From positions 105,787,948 through 105,851,947 of the forward strand of contig OX352773.1 of the NCBI GenBank assembly GCA_947095535.1: DNA of 64,000 bases. The letters run 5' to 3'. How positions within the stretch are numbered: the stretch's first letter is position 1; every line of letters begins with the position of its first letter. The translations under genes were made by a program, and so were the position numbers. A model generated the notes under the pieces. The model was not told where the DNA came from, did not search any database, and saw nothing but the letters and a program-made list of their open reading frames with translations. Positions 1-12,719 of the stretch are shown here, in pieces. Source of the DNA: Poecilobothrus nobilitatus. Lineage: Eukaryota > Arthropoda > Insecta > Diptera > Dolichopodidae.

Positions 1-131
1 CACATATTGCTGTGGTAAAAGAAATTATTTGCAATTATTGCAAAAAATGCGGGCATTAAGTAGAAGATAACATAAAATACATCAAAACAACAATCACCTT
101 AAATCAACTTCACGTTCCAATAAAAAAAACG

Positions 132-1260
132 ATGGAAACTACGAAAATGATAATTTTTCCTATTCTGTTAACATTAGTGGTTTCTCAACTGGTCGAGATA
201 GAAAATCTGAATGAAAATAACGGCTACGTCACGATTAAAACCGGCGCAGTTAAAATTATAAGAAATTATAAAAAACTTTTACATGTAATAAATATTACTG
301 AATTCGAAATCAATACAAATCAGTTAGAAAATAATATTGTGAATATCAAAAAATATGTTAAGGCAAATTACCCTTCCTATTTGACTTTGGTACATAATTT
401 CAGTCTTCTACAAACAAAAATACACGGACTAAGACCTCACAAATATGGATAATGAAGACGAACAATTTATAAAAACAAAATTAGACAATTCAGCAAAAAC
501 AAATTCAAATAAACAAATTTCGATCAATAAGCAAATTTCTGGTCAAATCAGTAAGATTTCAAACCACATTAATTACCAACAATAAATTATTTCAGGTATA
601 CTCGCTAACTAACAATATTCATAAAACTGTGAAAACCTAGAAAACGATTTAGAAATATTCCGCCAAATCTTTCAAATAAATTTTGTTATAACCCTACTTC
701 GAAATCACACCCTACCTCGAAATCACATTGAGATCATGATATGGAACAGATCATATTAGCTAGTAAACTTAATATACTTTCACGGAATATAATAACTGAA
801 GAGGAACTTGACTTTGTATATGATATAGAAGTACTAAAGGACATAAAAATTGCCGTAGCATATTATGATAATCAAATCATTATAATGATATCCATACCAT
901 TTTATTCAAAAACAGATCATTTTATTTTGTTAATTAGACCAATTCCTAATAAAGAAAATAAATGTTTGTCATTATCACAAAATAAATTCGTAATAGACGA
1001 TGAAAAAATTTTGTAAAATATAACAATAAAAGGTACTTAAAGAATTTAAAAGAAATTGAAAATGATTGTTTAATTAAATTAATAAAGGCAAAAAAAGCCA
1101 ATTGTAGTATGAAAAATTGTAATTAACAAATTGTTAACGAAATTTTACCTGTATTAGTAATTGTAAAAAATTTTCAAGAAAATATAACCTAGAATTGTAA
1201 TGAAGATAACTGTTCAAAAACAGCCTATTTAAATTTGAAAATTGTAACATTATTATAAAA
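132..1260 (+). pseudogene. Errantivirus-like envelope (env) gene remnant
   Basis: Envelope glycoproteins of insect errantiviruses (Ty3/gypsy group) are membrane fusion proteins related to baculovirus F. The ORF at 132-452 opens with a hydrophobic, signal-peptide-like stretch (about residues 6-18) and then has a segment around IIRNYKKLLHVINITEFE that resembles the N-terminal region of these Env proteins. After a stop at 450, another frame gives a polar, asparagine-rich stretch to about 590. The ORF at 741-1016 (SKLNILSR, FVYDIEVL, IRPIPNKEN) resembles the middle of the ectodomain. Cysteine-bearing fragments continue to about 1,260, and I could not place the transmembrane end. No pol or LTR is visible because the window starts here. 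The reading is broken by stops and frame changes. The assignment rests on pattern recognition only. Confidence 0.55.
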
Positions 1261-1836
1261 ATATAACTTTTAGTAACAAATTTATTAAAATTCAAGATCA
1301 TTTTATATATACGCTCAAAACGTTTTTATTTTTGTAATATGAAATTCTTATTCTAAATTCTGCAATAATTATACCTACTCCAATAATATTGTTTTGCAGA
1401 TATGTTTTTTTATCCACGTTTTTTATATTGCTATAAGAAGGAATGATATGGATTTTATTTTTTTTAATATGAAAATAAAAAAAAGAAAGTTTTGTAATTA
1501 TAAGTAAAAATGCACAAAATGCTAAAAATATCAATTTTTTACTAAAAATAGATTTTGTAAATTGTAAATTAAATCTAAGAAAATGTAAAAATTAAAAAGC
1601 TCGTTCTTAAGTAGATTAAAAAAAAAATAGAGCAAAAGTTCTATCATTAAGAATTGTTTGGTTTAAATAAGTTAAATAACAAAACAAGAGTTTTACTTCA
1701 TTTAATTTTTTTTTTTTTAAATAAACCAGAAATCAAAATTTTTAAACTCACTTACAGGGCCACTCGATGTGTAATCAATTTTTGCTTCCTCAAATCTAAA
1801 CATCTGCGTTAAACGGTTTTATGATATGCTAACAAC
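1261..1836. other. AT-rich stretch, no gene seen
   Basis: Mostly A/T-rich sequence with long A and T runs. It may hold the decayed 3' end of the env remnant, but no conserved motif, RNA gene or repeat boundary can be supported. Confidence 0.4.
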
Positions 1837-2100
1837 ATGTTTTCGCTTAGCAATCTCACAATCTTAGCAATCTTTCCTACAAAATCTCATGATTTCTGGC
1901 TACTCAGCTCCATGGTCACCTCAAAAATTGCATTATCTGAGGAACCAAATTCTTCATGGAAAAAATATATGGAAAGTAATTCCATTGCCCATTATAATAC
2001 CTTTCTTGATATCTGCAATAGATTTAAAATTCTATCTGATAGTCTATATAAAAATTATATTGACAGAATTAAATCGCGATTTTATTAATTCCAACCGTTA
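1837..2100 (+). pseudogene. Possible non-LTR retrotransposon linker fragment
   Basis: The 83-residue ORF (1837-2088) contains SIAHYNTFLDICNRF followed by a basic, tyrosine-rich stretch ending near KNYIDRIKSRF. This composition resembles the linker between the endonuclease and reverse transcriptase of Jockey-type elements, where a chain of basic and aromatic residues precedes an N-P-x-x-F/W motif. There is no RT next to it. The assignment is weak and it could be a chance ORF. Confidence 0.25.
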
Positions 2101-2378
2101 ATCAGTACAGACGTGTTTGTCTTCGTTACTTAATTCAAGCAATTAATTTAATTAATTTAAACTCATAATTAATCAATTCGCTTTTTTCTTTTTTTCTTGT
2201 TCACAATTTAAACAATAAAAAATTTTTTTTTTTTTTTTTTTGGTTATCAGAACTAGTTTTGAATTACGGTAAAATAATTAGAATAATCGAGTTGTAAATA
2301 TTACTCATCATTACTTTTATTTTTCGATTTAATAAAAAAAAATAAATAAAAATAATAATAACAAAAACTGCAATAAAC

Positions 2379-3668
2379 ATGAATTTTAAATGTGACATGG
2401 TTAACTGCACAGCGATGGATAACTCTTCGTAGAGACTAATATGTAAAGGATTTTGCAACAGGAAACTCCATGGAGCATGTATCGGAGCATCTAGAATACA
2501 ATTCCATCAATCGCTCAATGATTTTTTCGTGTGTACCGACTGCCAAAATACTCACTCAAATACTCAAAATACTCTTAGGACCATGTATGACAATATCGAC
2601 AACCGAATAACTGCTCTAAGTAAAGAAAAAGATGGCATGGCACTTAAATTACATGGAGTGATTCAACTCAATAATGAAAATTTATTGGAGACCTCGAGGA
2701 ACATAGACAACCTCTCGAATAAAATATGTATAAGTAAAAACATAACTAATCCATCAGAGTCTTTTAGCAGTCCCTCGACTATCAAAACTTTAAATCATAA
2801 ATTGGATGAATTAAGTAACAAATTTTTAAACACAATGTCGGACATAAATAATTCATTGGAGGTTATACAAAAAAATCAAAATAACTTAACAAGTAAAGTG
2901 CAAGATCTTTACAAAATTTATAATGATATGTCAGCTAATTTTGCGGAGTTTTATGTACCTAGTGTGGTTATGCCTTTACAGGACACCCTGGTTTCTGTGT
3001 CAACCAAACTTCATAATGGAATTAACAAAATTGATAACATGTACAGTAAATGGGAAGATATGTTTGTTTCCATATAAAATAAAATTAGTCAGACCTCAGC
3101 TTTACAGATGGAACTACAGATAGTGAGTGTGGTTTACATGTTAAAAGGAGTACCATTTGGAAGTACACAGCAGCGTATAAAGAAAATCTTTTATGACAAC
3201 TTTAGAATTCCCATCATAAGTGCAGAAAAAATAGTTCCGAAACAACTAGTAAAAAGGAAAAAATACAAATACGAGTGTTTCAAGATATCTATTTCACTTA
3301 AGTACGATTGGCTTCTCTTTGCGCACAATAACGATACTTTCTTCATTGGTAATAACATCACTCTAAGTCGCTGGAAAAACAGGTATGTTAAGTTGAACAA
3401 AAATAAAAATAATAGTTTAATTTACAACTCTAAGAACTCTAGTAAACCTAAGTTAAAAAATAAATGCAAAAATATAAGTAATGCGAAAAAATTTCCTAAT
3501 CCTTACAATTATAAGTTTAACAAGGATTCTTCCACCTCAACACAAACCTATCCAACACTTACACAAGCCTCTCTCAAACCTGTACTTTCAAAGAAAAACA
3601 AATCTGTAGACACTACACAATTAAGTAATTATCTAAACAATAGTTCAACACACAAACAAATTTATTGA
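2379..3668 (+). pseudogene. NLR-A ORF1 protein with PHD-like zinc finger
   Basis: ORF1 proteins of Jockey/CR1 elements bind the element RNA and often begin with a PHD-type zinc finger. Reading from ATG 2379, cysteines and a histidine are spaced as C-x4-C, C-x3-C, H-x3-C and finally FFVCTDC, as in such fingers. A long coiled-coil-prone region rich in N, L, K and E follows (about residues 60-230). The C-terminal part is basic and then Thr/Ser/Gln-rich, ending at 3668. One frame runs through the whole region but holds a TAG at 2430 (codon 18) and a TAA at 3075, so this copy is dead. The downstream poly-Asn stretch may be a frame-shifted continuation. Confidence 0.7.
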
Positions 3669-4176
<508 letters not shown>

Positions 4177-5289
4177 GTGAGTATATCCAAAAGCTTAGAG
4201 ATATTGATCAAAAGTTTTTTCGTGCCTAATAAGCCAAATAATACTTATCAAAGTAAAAATAAGTCTCAACTTTATAGTAACACTATTAGGATGTTCTATC
4301 ACAATTGCAGTGGTTTAAGAAGTAAAATAAAAAACCTTTTTATCGACGCCAAATCATGCAATTTTAATATACTAGTGATTACAGAAACCTGGTTGAGCGA
4401 CTCTTTTAAAAATGAAGAAATTCTCGATAACAATTGGTCAATTTATAGAAATGATCGTAACTACCTTTCCACAGGTCTCTCTAGAGGTGGTGGTGTTCTA
4501 ATTGCTGTCTATAACGGCTTTTCATGTGAATTAATATGTTCCAACAACTCCTTATCTTTTGAATACATTTTTGTTAAAATTCTTACTGGTAGTAAAAGTA
4601 TTTATCTAGGAGTAGTATATTTTCCTCCAAATTCTGATGAATCCCCTTATTACGAATTCTTGGATATATGTAAGTCTGTAATTACTTTAATGGCAGAGGA
4701 TGATAATATTTTTGTCTTGGGTGATTTTAACCGTCCATCTTTATCTTTTGTGATTGATGAACTGGATAATAAACTACTACCAGTTAACTTTTTAGATGAA
4801 ATTGAGTTTAGCATTATAAGTACATTTTATGGAAATGATATACAACAAATAATACAACATCCTAATAGTAATGGTAGATGGTTAGACCTAGAATTTTCAA
4901 ATGCTTATGATGATGTTGTGGTTCATGCTGTCAATGATAGAGATAATCTTTTTACCAACTCACTCCATCATAATGCAATATCAATAGAACTAACTCAAGC
5001 TAACCAACAATTTTCGAAGTCCTACAATAATGAAATTGTATATGACTTCCGTAACGCTAATTACGAAGGCATTAACAATGCCTTATCTAATATAAACTGG
5101 TACGAGCTGTTAATGCAGCGAGATTTAGATTTAGTAGTTCTGGATTTTCATACAATTTTATCATCTATAATTGATAATTACACGCCAAGGATACTAAAAA
5201 AAGATAAATTAATGGAACCTTGGCTAGATAGGGAACTCAGATCTTTACGTAATCGTAGAAATAAATTATATAAGCTCCGAAACTATTAA
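4177..5289 (+). pseudogene. NLR-A ORF2, apurinic-type endonuclease domain
   Basis: The endonuclease nicks target DNA to prime reverse transcription. Conserved positions are visible in order: the Asn motif HNCSGLRSK (about residue 43), the Glu motif ITETWL (about 69), the SRGGGV strand, and the catalytic LGDFN (about 180). The last motif, normally S-D-H, reads SLHHNAI, so the usual Asp appears lost. A linker with WLDRELRSLRNRRNKLY closes the ORF. The first codon is GTG and no ATG fits well, so the true start is unclear. The frame is cut at 5,289 next to a deletion of about 26 bp relative to the other copies. Confidence 0.8.
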
Positions 5290-7055
5290 TGAGTATAAAA
5301 AATTGGCTGATGAATTTAAAATAAAATGCATTGCATCGTACGATAATTACGTTCAAAATATTGGTAACTCCTTAGATGGTAAAGTCTCATCCTGCCCTGA
5401 TGAAATTTGCAATTTTTTTGCACACAAATTCCAAAACGTGTACCGTCAGTCGCAAACAGGGCACAGGGAAACGTGAATTTCCAGACCTTAAATAACACTA
5501 CTCCTCTCATTCAAAATTTAAACTTATCATTAGAAGATGTTTATTCAGAAATTAGTAGTTTAGATATTAAAAAAGGATCTGGTCCTGATCTTCTTCCACC
5601 TATTTTTTTACATAACTGTATTCATAATTTAACTGTCCCACTTACATTAATTTTTAACAGATCCCTTATGTCAGGTACTTTCCCACAATTTTGGAAAACC
5701 TCATACCTGATTCCGATTCACAAAAAAGGTGACAAAGCATTAATAGACAATTACAGAGATATATCAATTCAGTCGACTATACCCAAACTATTTGAAAAAC
5801 TTGTTACTGATAAACTTACACCTATAATAGATCCTTATCTTAATCAAGAACAACATGGTTTTAGAAAAGGTCGTTCAACCACCACCAACCTGATGGTTTT
5901 CACATCAGATATATTATCTTCTGTTGAAAAAGGTCTTCAGGTAGACGCAATATATACAGATTTTAGTAAAGCATTTGACCGAATAAATCATGATATACTA
6001 AAAGATAAACTGGCAAAGCTAGGATTCAGTGGCTCCATATTAAAATGGATTAAGTCATATGTCACTGAAAGAATACAATTTGTTAGATTTCAAGGTACTA
6101 TATCTAAGCCCATTTCTGTCTACTCTGGGGTACCCCAAGGCAGTCACTTAGGACACTTTTATTCAATATATATATAAGTGATCTTTCGAATTTCTTATCA
6201 GGCGTTGCCCACCTTACTTATGCTGATGATCTTAAGTTGTATCACGTAATTAAGAATGATACCAATTGCTGTTTTCTTCAATCAAAATTTAAGTGCTTAG
6301 AAAAATGGTGCTGTGACAACATGCTAGATCTCAACATTAGTAAATGCTATACTATGACCTTTTCACGGAAAAGATCCAAATTGATGCATAATTATTCCAT
6401 ACAAAACTGCAACCTAGAATGTGTGAATCATATTACAGATTTGGGAATGATTTTGGATAACAAACTGAATTATAATCTTCACTATGAATCAATGTTATCA
6501 AAAGCTAACAAAATGCTAGGTTTTATCAAAAGAAGAGCAAGAGAATTTTACAATATCTGGGTAACAATAACTTTATATTGCTCACTTGTACGCTCAGTTT
6601 TAGAATACGGTAGCATTATCTGGAATCCAGCCTTTCTTATTCATAGTACAAGAATTGAATCAATCCAGAAGCAGTTCCTCTTCTTTGCTTTAAGACATCT
6701 ACATAATCCCAGAGACTTTCATAACCTTCCATCATACAATGAGAGGCTGCAGTTAGTCAATTTACTTAGTTTAAGTCCCCGTAGAATCTTACTATCTAAC
6801 TGCTTTACATTTGATGTCTTATCCAATAAGATTAACGTCAAATTTATTAAAGATAAAATCAAAGTCAACAATAATGTCAGGCCCACAAGATATACCAAAT
6901 TCTTAATTGAAACAACACATAGAACTGAATATGGGAAAAACGAACCCACAAACAGGTGCTGCATATTATTTAATCAATTCGACAACATTTTCTGTGACAC
7001 AATTTCAAAAAATGCTTACAAATCTAAATTACACAACATTCTTAAACAATCGTAA
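5290..7055 (+). pseudogene. NLR-A ORF2, reverse transcriptase domain
   Basis: RT motifs run in order: IPIHKKGDK, NYRDISIQS, EQHGFRKGRST, AIYTDFSKAFDRINHD (first catalytic Asp), YSGVPQGSHLG and LTYADDLKLYH (the catalytic Asp pair), then the thumb with ITDLGMILDNKLNYNLHYE and a C-terminal region with RPTRYTKFL and NRCCILFNQFDN. A missing base near 6,153, in the motif after PQGSHLG, splits the ORF into 5407-6177 and 6237-7055. The copy at 58,870-60,204 is open through this point. The NYRG-I-A-I-Q of that copy is NYRDISIQ here. Confidence 0.9.
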
Positions 7056-7641
7056 AACATTGACATAATTTATTTCTAAATGACATAATTTATTAACAAT
7101 AATATTTCCTTTGTTTTTGTTTTTTTTTTTTTTTTTTACATAATTAACTAACTATAAACTCAAAGTAATAAAAATTTAGCATAAGTATAACAAAAAAAAA
7201 AAAAAAAACCATATTAAAAGCATTGACTCATTTTACATACATAAAATAAAAATAACTTTTATCTTTATTGTACCTATCATAATTAATTTAATTTTAACAA
7301 AGTACAAAAAATTTATTGTATCATCTTACATCTTTTTTTTTTAATAGTAAGACTAAGCTAAAGGCATAACTTAGCTTCTTTATATTGCTCTGAATGATTT
7401 TTAAATGTATCTAATGATAATTTTTAAATGTATCTAAAAAAAAAATGTAAAAAAAGAAAAAAAAGAGAGAAAACAAAAGAAAAAACTAAAAATAAATTGT
7501 AATTTTTTTTTGTAGTCTTAAGTTACTTTTATTTAAAATAATGTACTTTTTTTTTTGCATTGTATTATGTAATAGTAATTTTAAGTTTAACTTTAACAAT
7601 TTTTGTAACGACCTTGCTTTGGTTCTAAATAAATAAAAATA
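7056..7641 (+). other. NLR-A 3' untranslated region
   Basis: A/T-rich 3' UTR with several poly-T and poly-A runs, ending in an AAATAAATAAAA-type tail at about 7,641. The same sequence, reverse-complemented, occupies 54,603-55,195. Confidence 0.8.
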
Positions 7642-7869
7642 TTCCAATCCGCGACGTTTTTTTGATTTTGTAAAGAGTAAACGCAGGACTGATTGTTACC
7701 CATCGGCTTTGCGATACAAAGGAACAACATCCGATAACTCGCAGACTATTTCCAACTTTTTTACACATTCTTCTCCAAAACTTATCGGAACGGGGTTTTT
7801 GAGCCAAATCAGTGATATTTAAATAACCTAGTTCCTCCATCTGTTTCAAATTTTGACATTTAGACCATT
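7642..7869 (-). other. Unassigned short open stretch
   Basis: The minus strand holds a 74-codon ORF (7625-7849) with a LGYLNITDLAQKPRSDKFW segment. It is less A/T-rich than its surroundings and may be a fragment of another transposable element. I do not recognise it. Confidence 0.2.
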
Positions 7870-10050
7870 TTAATGCCTCACATCTCTGATATTTTAAATA
7901 CTATGGAAACTAAAAAACAAGTTGTTGTGATATTTACTGATATCAGTAAGACCTTTGGTCTAATAAAATTATCCTTGAAAAGCATAAAACAGTAGCGTTT
8001 TCAAGTCTTAGCCTTAGATGGTTATCGTCTTATTTGTCATATAGGTCATACCAAGTCCTTTTTAGATCTTCCCATATCTGCAACTTAAGTTGCAAATTCA
8101 GGAGTGCCACAAGGTAGCCTTCTAGTGTCCTTTATTATACCCGTACGATAAGGATCGAGTATATTAAAATTGCTCCTCCCTTTGTAACACCTCGAAATAA
8201 GCTAGCTCGATATACCTTCAAAGGTATGGATCGGATCAGAATTAAATTCTAAGTCAATTAAGCTTTGTCCGTCCATCCGTCAGCAAGATAACTCAAAAAC
8301 TAAGAAAGCTAGAGTCTTGAAATTAACATAAAATATTCTTACAACAATTTGTAGGTTCCCTATTTTTTTTGGTTGAGATCCGACCAAAACTTCGAGTAGA
8401 TCTCGAAGAACTAACTTTTAGATCCCCACATTTTTTTTTTTAAATAGAGCCATGAAATTTTAACTGCTGATATCACATCATATCTTAAAAATATTAATTT
8501 TATTTTTAACAACTTTTTTCTGTAGCCCATCCGTTACGGAGCTACAGCTCCCCAAAGTTCGAAAAAGTCCAATATTTAAATTGTTATAACACAAGTTGAA
8601 TAAGGTATTACCTTAATTTGAAAACGCCAAACGATTACTGCTTTTATTAGATTTAAAAATATATATACAATAAATATACCTCAATAAATATAACTCAAAT
8701 GTTGCAAAATTTTTGATTCCTTCTATTTTCCAAACGATTTAAATTAGAAACTTGAAATTTTAAGAGAAGTTAGATCTTTGAAAATAAGTATAAGTCAGTT
8801 TAGCAAATATTTTTAAATCGCCCCCGTTTTGGAGCTGTATAGGATCAAAAACTAAAAAATTTTTTATTTTTAATTTACCTGTAACTTGAACACCTGAGCA
8901 AATTTTTTTGAAGTAATATACAAAAATTAAAGCTCCAACATTATATTATTATTTCTATTAACAACTTTTCTTAATAATATAAGGTTATCTTAAAATTGAC
9001 GAAAGTCTGACTTCATTTTTCTAAATTTTTCTAACAAATTTATTTTTTTTTACTCGATAATTTGAAATTGTTGAAGATGGTGAGTAGGACAAACAAAATT
9101 AAATACATAAAAAATATAACGGTTACTTGAAGAATTTATATTTATATGATATTAGTATACATACTTATATAACTCATGTTTATTTACATATCGTATATGT
9201 CATATTACATATTGTATATGTCATCGTATGTGATGAATGAATGATATATAATACATATGTATAGTATAAATTATTTTACTTTATAGTAAAATAGTATTAA
9301 ATAGTACTTAGTATTAAATAGTACTATAGCATATTTGGAAAAGTTTTGGATTGCCAATCATTATGTGGAAAGTTAGAATCTGCTTTTGAAGAATGTGTAA
9401 ATATATAGTTTGAATATATGTACAACCCATAGTTCCAGAAATTATAAAATTCACCCAAATTATTTTAAAATACTAAAAAATTAAAAAAATAATATTATAA
9501 GAGTGACAGGCTATGAACATACTAACGGTTCGTACGGGTATCTAAGAGTTGACACAGGCAACTGTATTCTTCCAATATTTATCCCACTCACGTCTTCTTA
9601 ATTTTGCTAATGATACCAAAATCTACAAAACTATAACTTCCACTCGTGATTTTGAGTTGTTTCAATATGATATCAATCAATTTGGTTCATGGTGCAGGAA
9701 CAACAATCTCGAACTGCGTAGCAAAACTCTTTAGTTTTTTGATCTCTTTATCACTAAGCAACTTCTCATTACTTACGGAAGGCCAATACGTGAATACTTA
9801 TGCCAAGTATGGTATCCGCATCATGATATAAACATTTTACGTATTGAATCAATCCAAAAAAGATTTCTCCGTTTCACTTCACGCAACCATGCTTGGACTG
9901 ATCCTATACGTCTTCCTCCATATGAAGTTCTAGACTTCTTTAATTAATTTGATTTCCCTCTAGTCACGCCGCCTAGTAAAGGATATCATATTCGTTCAGC
10001 AGATTGTTCGCGGCGAAATCAATTTCCCGCGCAATAAGGTAAATGAGGCA
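7870..10050 (+). pseudogene. Non-LTR RT fragment NLR-B, split by a transposon
   Basis: Left part (7,870-8,136): VVVIFTDIS (motif A), then WLSSYLSYRSYQV and a GVPQGSLL-like motif at about 8,100-8,122. Right part (9,542-10,050): LLNFANDTKIYKTI (a decayed F-A-D-D motif), FGSWCRNNNLEL, then IESIQKRFLRFTSRNHAW and LPPYEVLDF typical of the C-terminal end. The 1.4-kb element between them was inserted just after the PQG motif, and some sequence was also lost. Many stops: a dead fragment of a Jockey-like RT. Confidence 0.7.
8137..9541 (-). mobile_element. Transposon with ATACCCGTACG inverted ends
   Basis: The left end reads ATACCCGTACG (8137-8147) and the right end CGTACGGGTAT (9531-9541), a perfect 11-bp inverted repeat. 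Inside, near 8,262-8,305, is a GTCCGTCCATCCGTC tract followed by AAGATAACTCAAAAACTAA. The same motif block occurs in reverse orientation in the element at 42,052-44,304. Blocks like this are common in dipteran repeats. No transposase is visible, so it is probably non-autonomous. It interrupts the RT fragment NLR-B. The class is not established. Confidence 0.6.
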
Positions 10051-10159
10051 AAATTGTAGTGTTATACATCGTCAAAGCACATTTCAATGTTCGTTTATTT
10101 CTAATTCACAAACATCCAATTTTTTCCTAAATTTTAGAACACATGAAATCTGCATGCTT

Positions 10160-10330
10160 ATCTAAATGCAGTTTATCAACAATTAAAACGCCCAGATATG
10201 TTATCGAATCAACATCTTCTATTTGTCCACCAGCAATGCGAAAATTTGTAATACAATTAGTACGCCTAGGTATTTTATCGAATCAACTCCTTTTATTTGT
10301 CCTCCAGCACTTCGAAAATTTATAATACTA
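10160..10330. repeat. Short tandem duplication, about 75 bp
   Basis: Two adjacent copies share TTATCGAATCAAC, ATTTGTCC(A/T)CCAGCA and CGAAAATTT(G/A)TAATA. On the minus strand they encode the RT thumb segment with an I-x-Y-L-G-V motif, so the thumb of NLR-C is locally duplicated. Confidence 0.6.
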
Positions 10331-10470
10331 TCAGAACGATCATTGATTATCAGCAAACAAGATTATTTTACAGGACTGAACACATAATTTCATACCATTT
10401 ATATGTAACAAAAAACTGAACTCCTAATTTTGCACCTGGGACTCCATTAATAAAATTACTATTTAAAAAT

Positions 10471-10947
10471 TCACCATTTACAACAGTTTTGTTTTCTACA
10501 TGTGAAGAAACTTTTAAACCATTTAAGCTCTGTTCCTCTTATTCCATACTTTTGAAATTTGTTTAGTAATATTTCACGATTTACAGTCTCAACAGCTCTT
10601 TTGAAATCCAGAAAAACAGCGACTATCACCAATTTCTTTCCTTTACTTCTCCTCCAGTCATACAATACAAAATTCAACGCTGTTTCACATGAATGTCCGT
10701 CCCTGAAACCACTTTGTTTATCGCCTAGAATATTATTACCACTGACATATGTTTCTAGTTGCAAACTCCCTACTTTTTCAAGTATTTTTTCGTATATTGG
10801 AAACATATTAATGGGTCTCAAATCTTCTGCCGTTTTCGATCTAGTCGTTTTATGAATAGTCTTAACAACTGATTCTTTCCGCATTAAAGGAAAAATACCC
10901 TGATTAAATGACGTATTAATAATATAAGTCAAAACATCACCAAACAT
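10471..10947 (-). pseudogene. NLR-C reverse transcriptase fragment
   Basis: The 158-residue ORF contains LRPINMFPIYEKILEK, the Q-x-G-F-R-x-G-x-S motif as KQSGFRDGHSC, and the motif A region AVFLDFKRAVETVNREIL followed by KFQKYGIRG. This order is diagnostic for the fingers and palm of a LINE RT. The GVPGAKLG relic of the PQG motif follows near 10,440 after the ORF ends. The catalytic D-D motif was not found. Confidence 0.75.
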
Positions 10948-11304
10948 GTTGTACGTATCTATTATTAGGTTAGTATTACGTTTGGTTTATATTTATAAAT
11001 AAAATAAATATTATATTGTTCTTCGTTTTCTTGAGATTAAAATTATAATCATTTCTTATTTTATAGCTATTCCAAAGAATCTCATAATTGGTTAGTGAAG
11101 CTCTTTGCTAAACTAAAATTTTTCTATTATTCAATAATCTTAATTCTTCGTTAAACCACTCTTAAGAACAATTTTCTTTACAAATAAATTCATTGCCTTA
11201 TTTAAAATATTTTTGAACAAATTGCCACATTAACTTAATATCATTAATTGAGCATAAATTTAAAAAATTTTCCGCTTATAAAAAATTTTCTAGAATTTCT
11301 TTAT

Positions 11305-12060
11305 TTACTTTAAGGTACTTAATTTCGACATGTCTGAACTCCAGTTTTTCAATTCCACAAACTTTAATTTCAATTGTTTGATGACTGAAATAGAACAATC
11401 TACTCTGGCATTGGTAAGTATTCGTTGAATTTCTTCTAAGCTAGTAATGGGATAGTCTATGAGTGTAAAAGTATTACTTGTTACTCTAATTGGAAAGTTT
11501 ACAATTTGATGTAAACCTACTGTATCTAAAATTCTTTTGATGCATAGTTTGTCATTATTTCTCGAAACCAATTAACATTAAAATCACCAAAGTACATTTT
11601 TATTGGACGTCACAATATTTTCATCTAGCCAAATTTCCAGTATGTCTGAAAATTCGTTAATACCAAATTGACTTGCAGACTAATACAAGACGCTAAAAAA
11701 CCAAAACTCGCCATTAAGTTTTACTTGAATCTGCATAATCCAAAGTTTATTGTTATAAATGTAACATTTATCAGACAAAACTAAACAGAGTTTTTAATAT
11801 AAATCATTACTCCTCCAGCATGATACGAACGAGAATTGCATTTATATACATTATAACCTTCTAAAGAAATTTCATTATTCTCAATGCTGTCGGTTAAATG
11901 TGTTTCGCTAAGAAATATCAAGTCGAAATGGTTATTTATTACTATTCACAATTTCTAACGCTGGACAATTTCCTGTTATACAATGTACGTAGAAATAAAT
12001 ACAGTTTAAGGATTTATTACCATTTTCGGAGCTCTTAGGAAATTTTGTTGTTTTTCAATT
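11305..12060 (-). pseudogene. NLR-C endonuclease fragment
   Basis: The 88-residue ORF at 11305-11571 has TFTLIDYPIT, matching the T-x-I-D-x-V-I-T motif before the final histidine of LINE endonucleases. Further upstream on the minus strand (11.6-12.0 kb) broken frames carry an aspartate-containing G-D-F-N-like stretch and a hydrophobic strand consistent with the same domain. Numerous stops. Confidence 0.5.
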
Positions 12061-12079
12061 CTTCTTACCAAAGATGACA

Positions 12080-12700
12080 GGTTTTATCATAAAATTTGTG
12101 AGAAGCATAAAGATTTAGGTTTAAAGTATTACTAGCTCTAATATAGTTAGCACATTAAATCTTTTTGCAGTACAATCTTTACTAAATGTTCTCCTCCACA
12201 TTTAATAGAAATAACATTTTCCGCAGTACACTTTTACAACTTGTGGTTAAATGCCAGACATTTATGACACCTTCTAATATCATAGGACTCATACACCTTG
12301 CAAATATCCCATCCAATCTTAAGTTTCGCTAATAACATTATATTTTTAAAATCCTCAATATTAAACTCTATAATAGCATTATATCTGTATATTTTATTTT
12401 TGTATGATTTTAAAAATCTGATACCATTTTATTCAATAATTGTTTTGGGCTTTCAACTTCTTTATTAGTTCATCCTCTTCGTAATTTTCCGACACACCAA
12501 CAATAAGTATTTTGAATTCTTTTCTTTGGGAATAACAATATCATAATCTTTTAATTTTTTTTCTACTTGATTCTGTTATTAATTTGGCATCATAGTCTAT
12601 TAAATTATAGCAGCTGGTATGAAAAACTCTTCCACAAACTCCGTTGCAATTAATCTGTGATCTAGTTCTTATACTTTTTTCACATTTTCCGTAATTCATT
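12080..12700 (-). pseudogene. NLR-C ORF1-like fragment with CCHC knuckle
   Basis: On the minus strand, around 12,330-12,180, broken frames read CHKCLAFNH and then KCGGEH, the pattern of tandem CCHC nucleic-acid-binding knuckles in LINE ORF1 proteins. Upstream sequence (12.55-12.4 kb) has an I-x-G-x-like stretch. No continuous frame. Confidence 0.45.
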
Positions 12701-12719
12701 TTGCACATCAAATTGCCGT

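Larger units (their letters stand above)
10080..12700 (-). mobile_element. Non-LTR retrotransposon remnant NLR-C
   Basis: On the minus strand the order is an ORF1-like CCHC region (12.7-12.1 kb), endonuclease (12.06-11.3 kb), RT fingers/palm (10.95-10.47 kb) and RT thumb (about 10.33-10.1 kb). The gaps are filled with degenerate sequence. It lies tail to tail with NLR-B near 10,060. Stops occur throughout. Confidence 0.65.
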
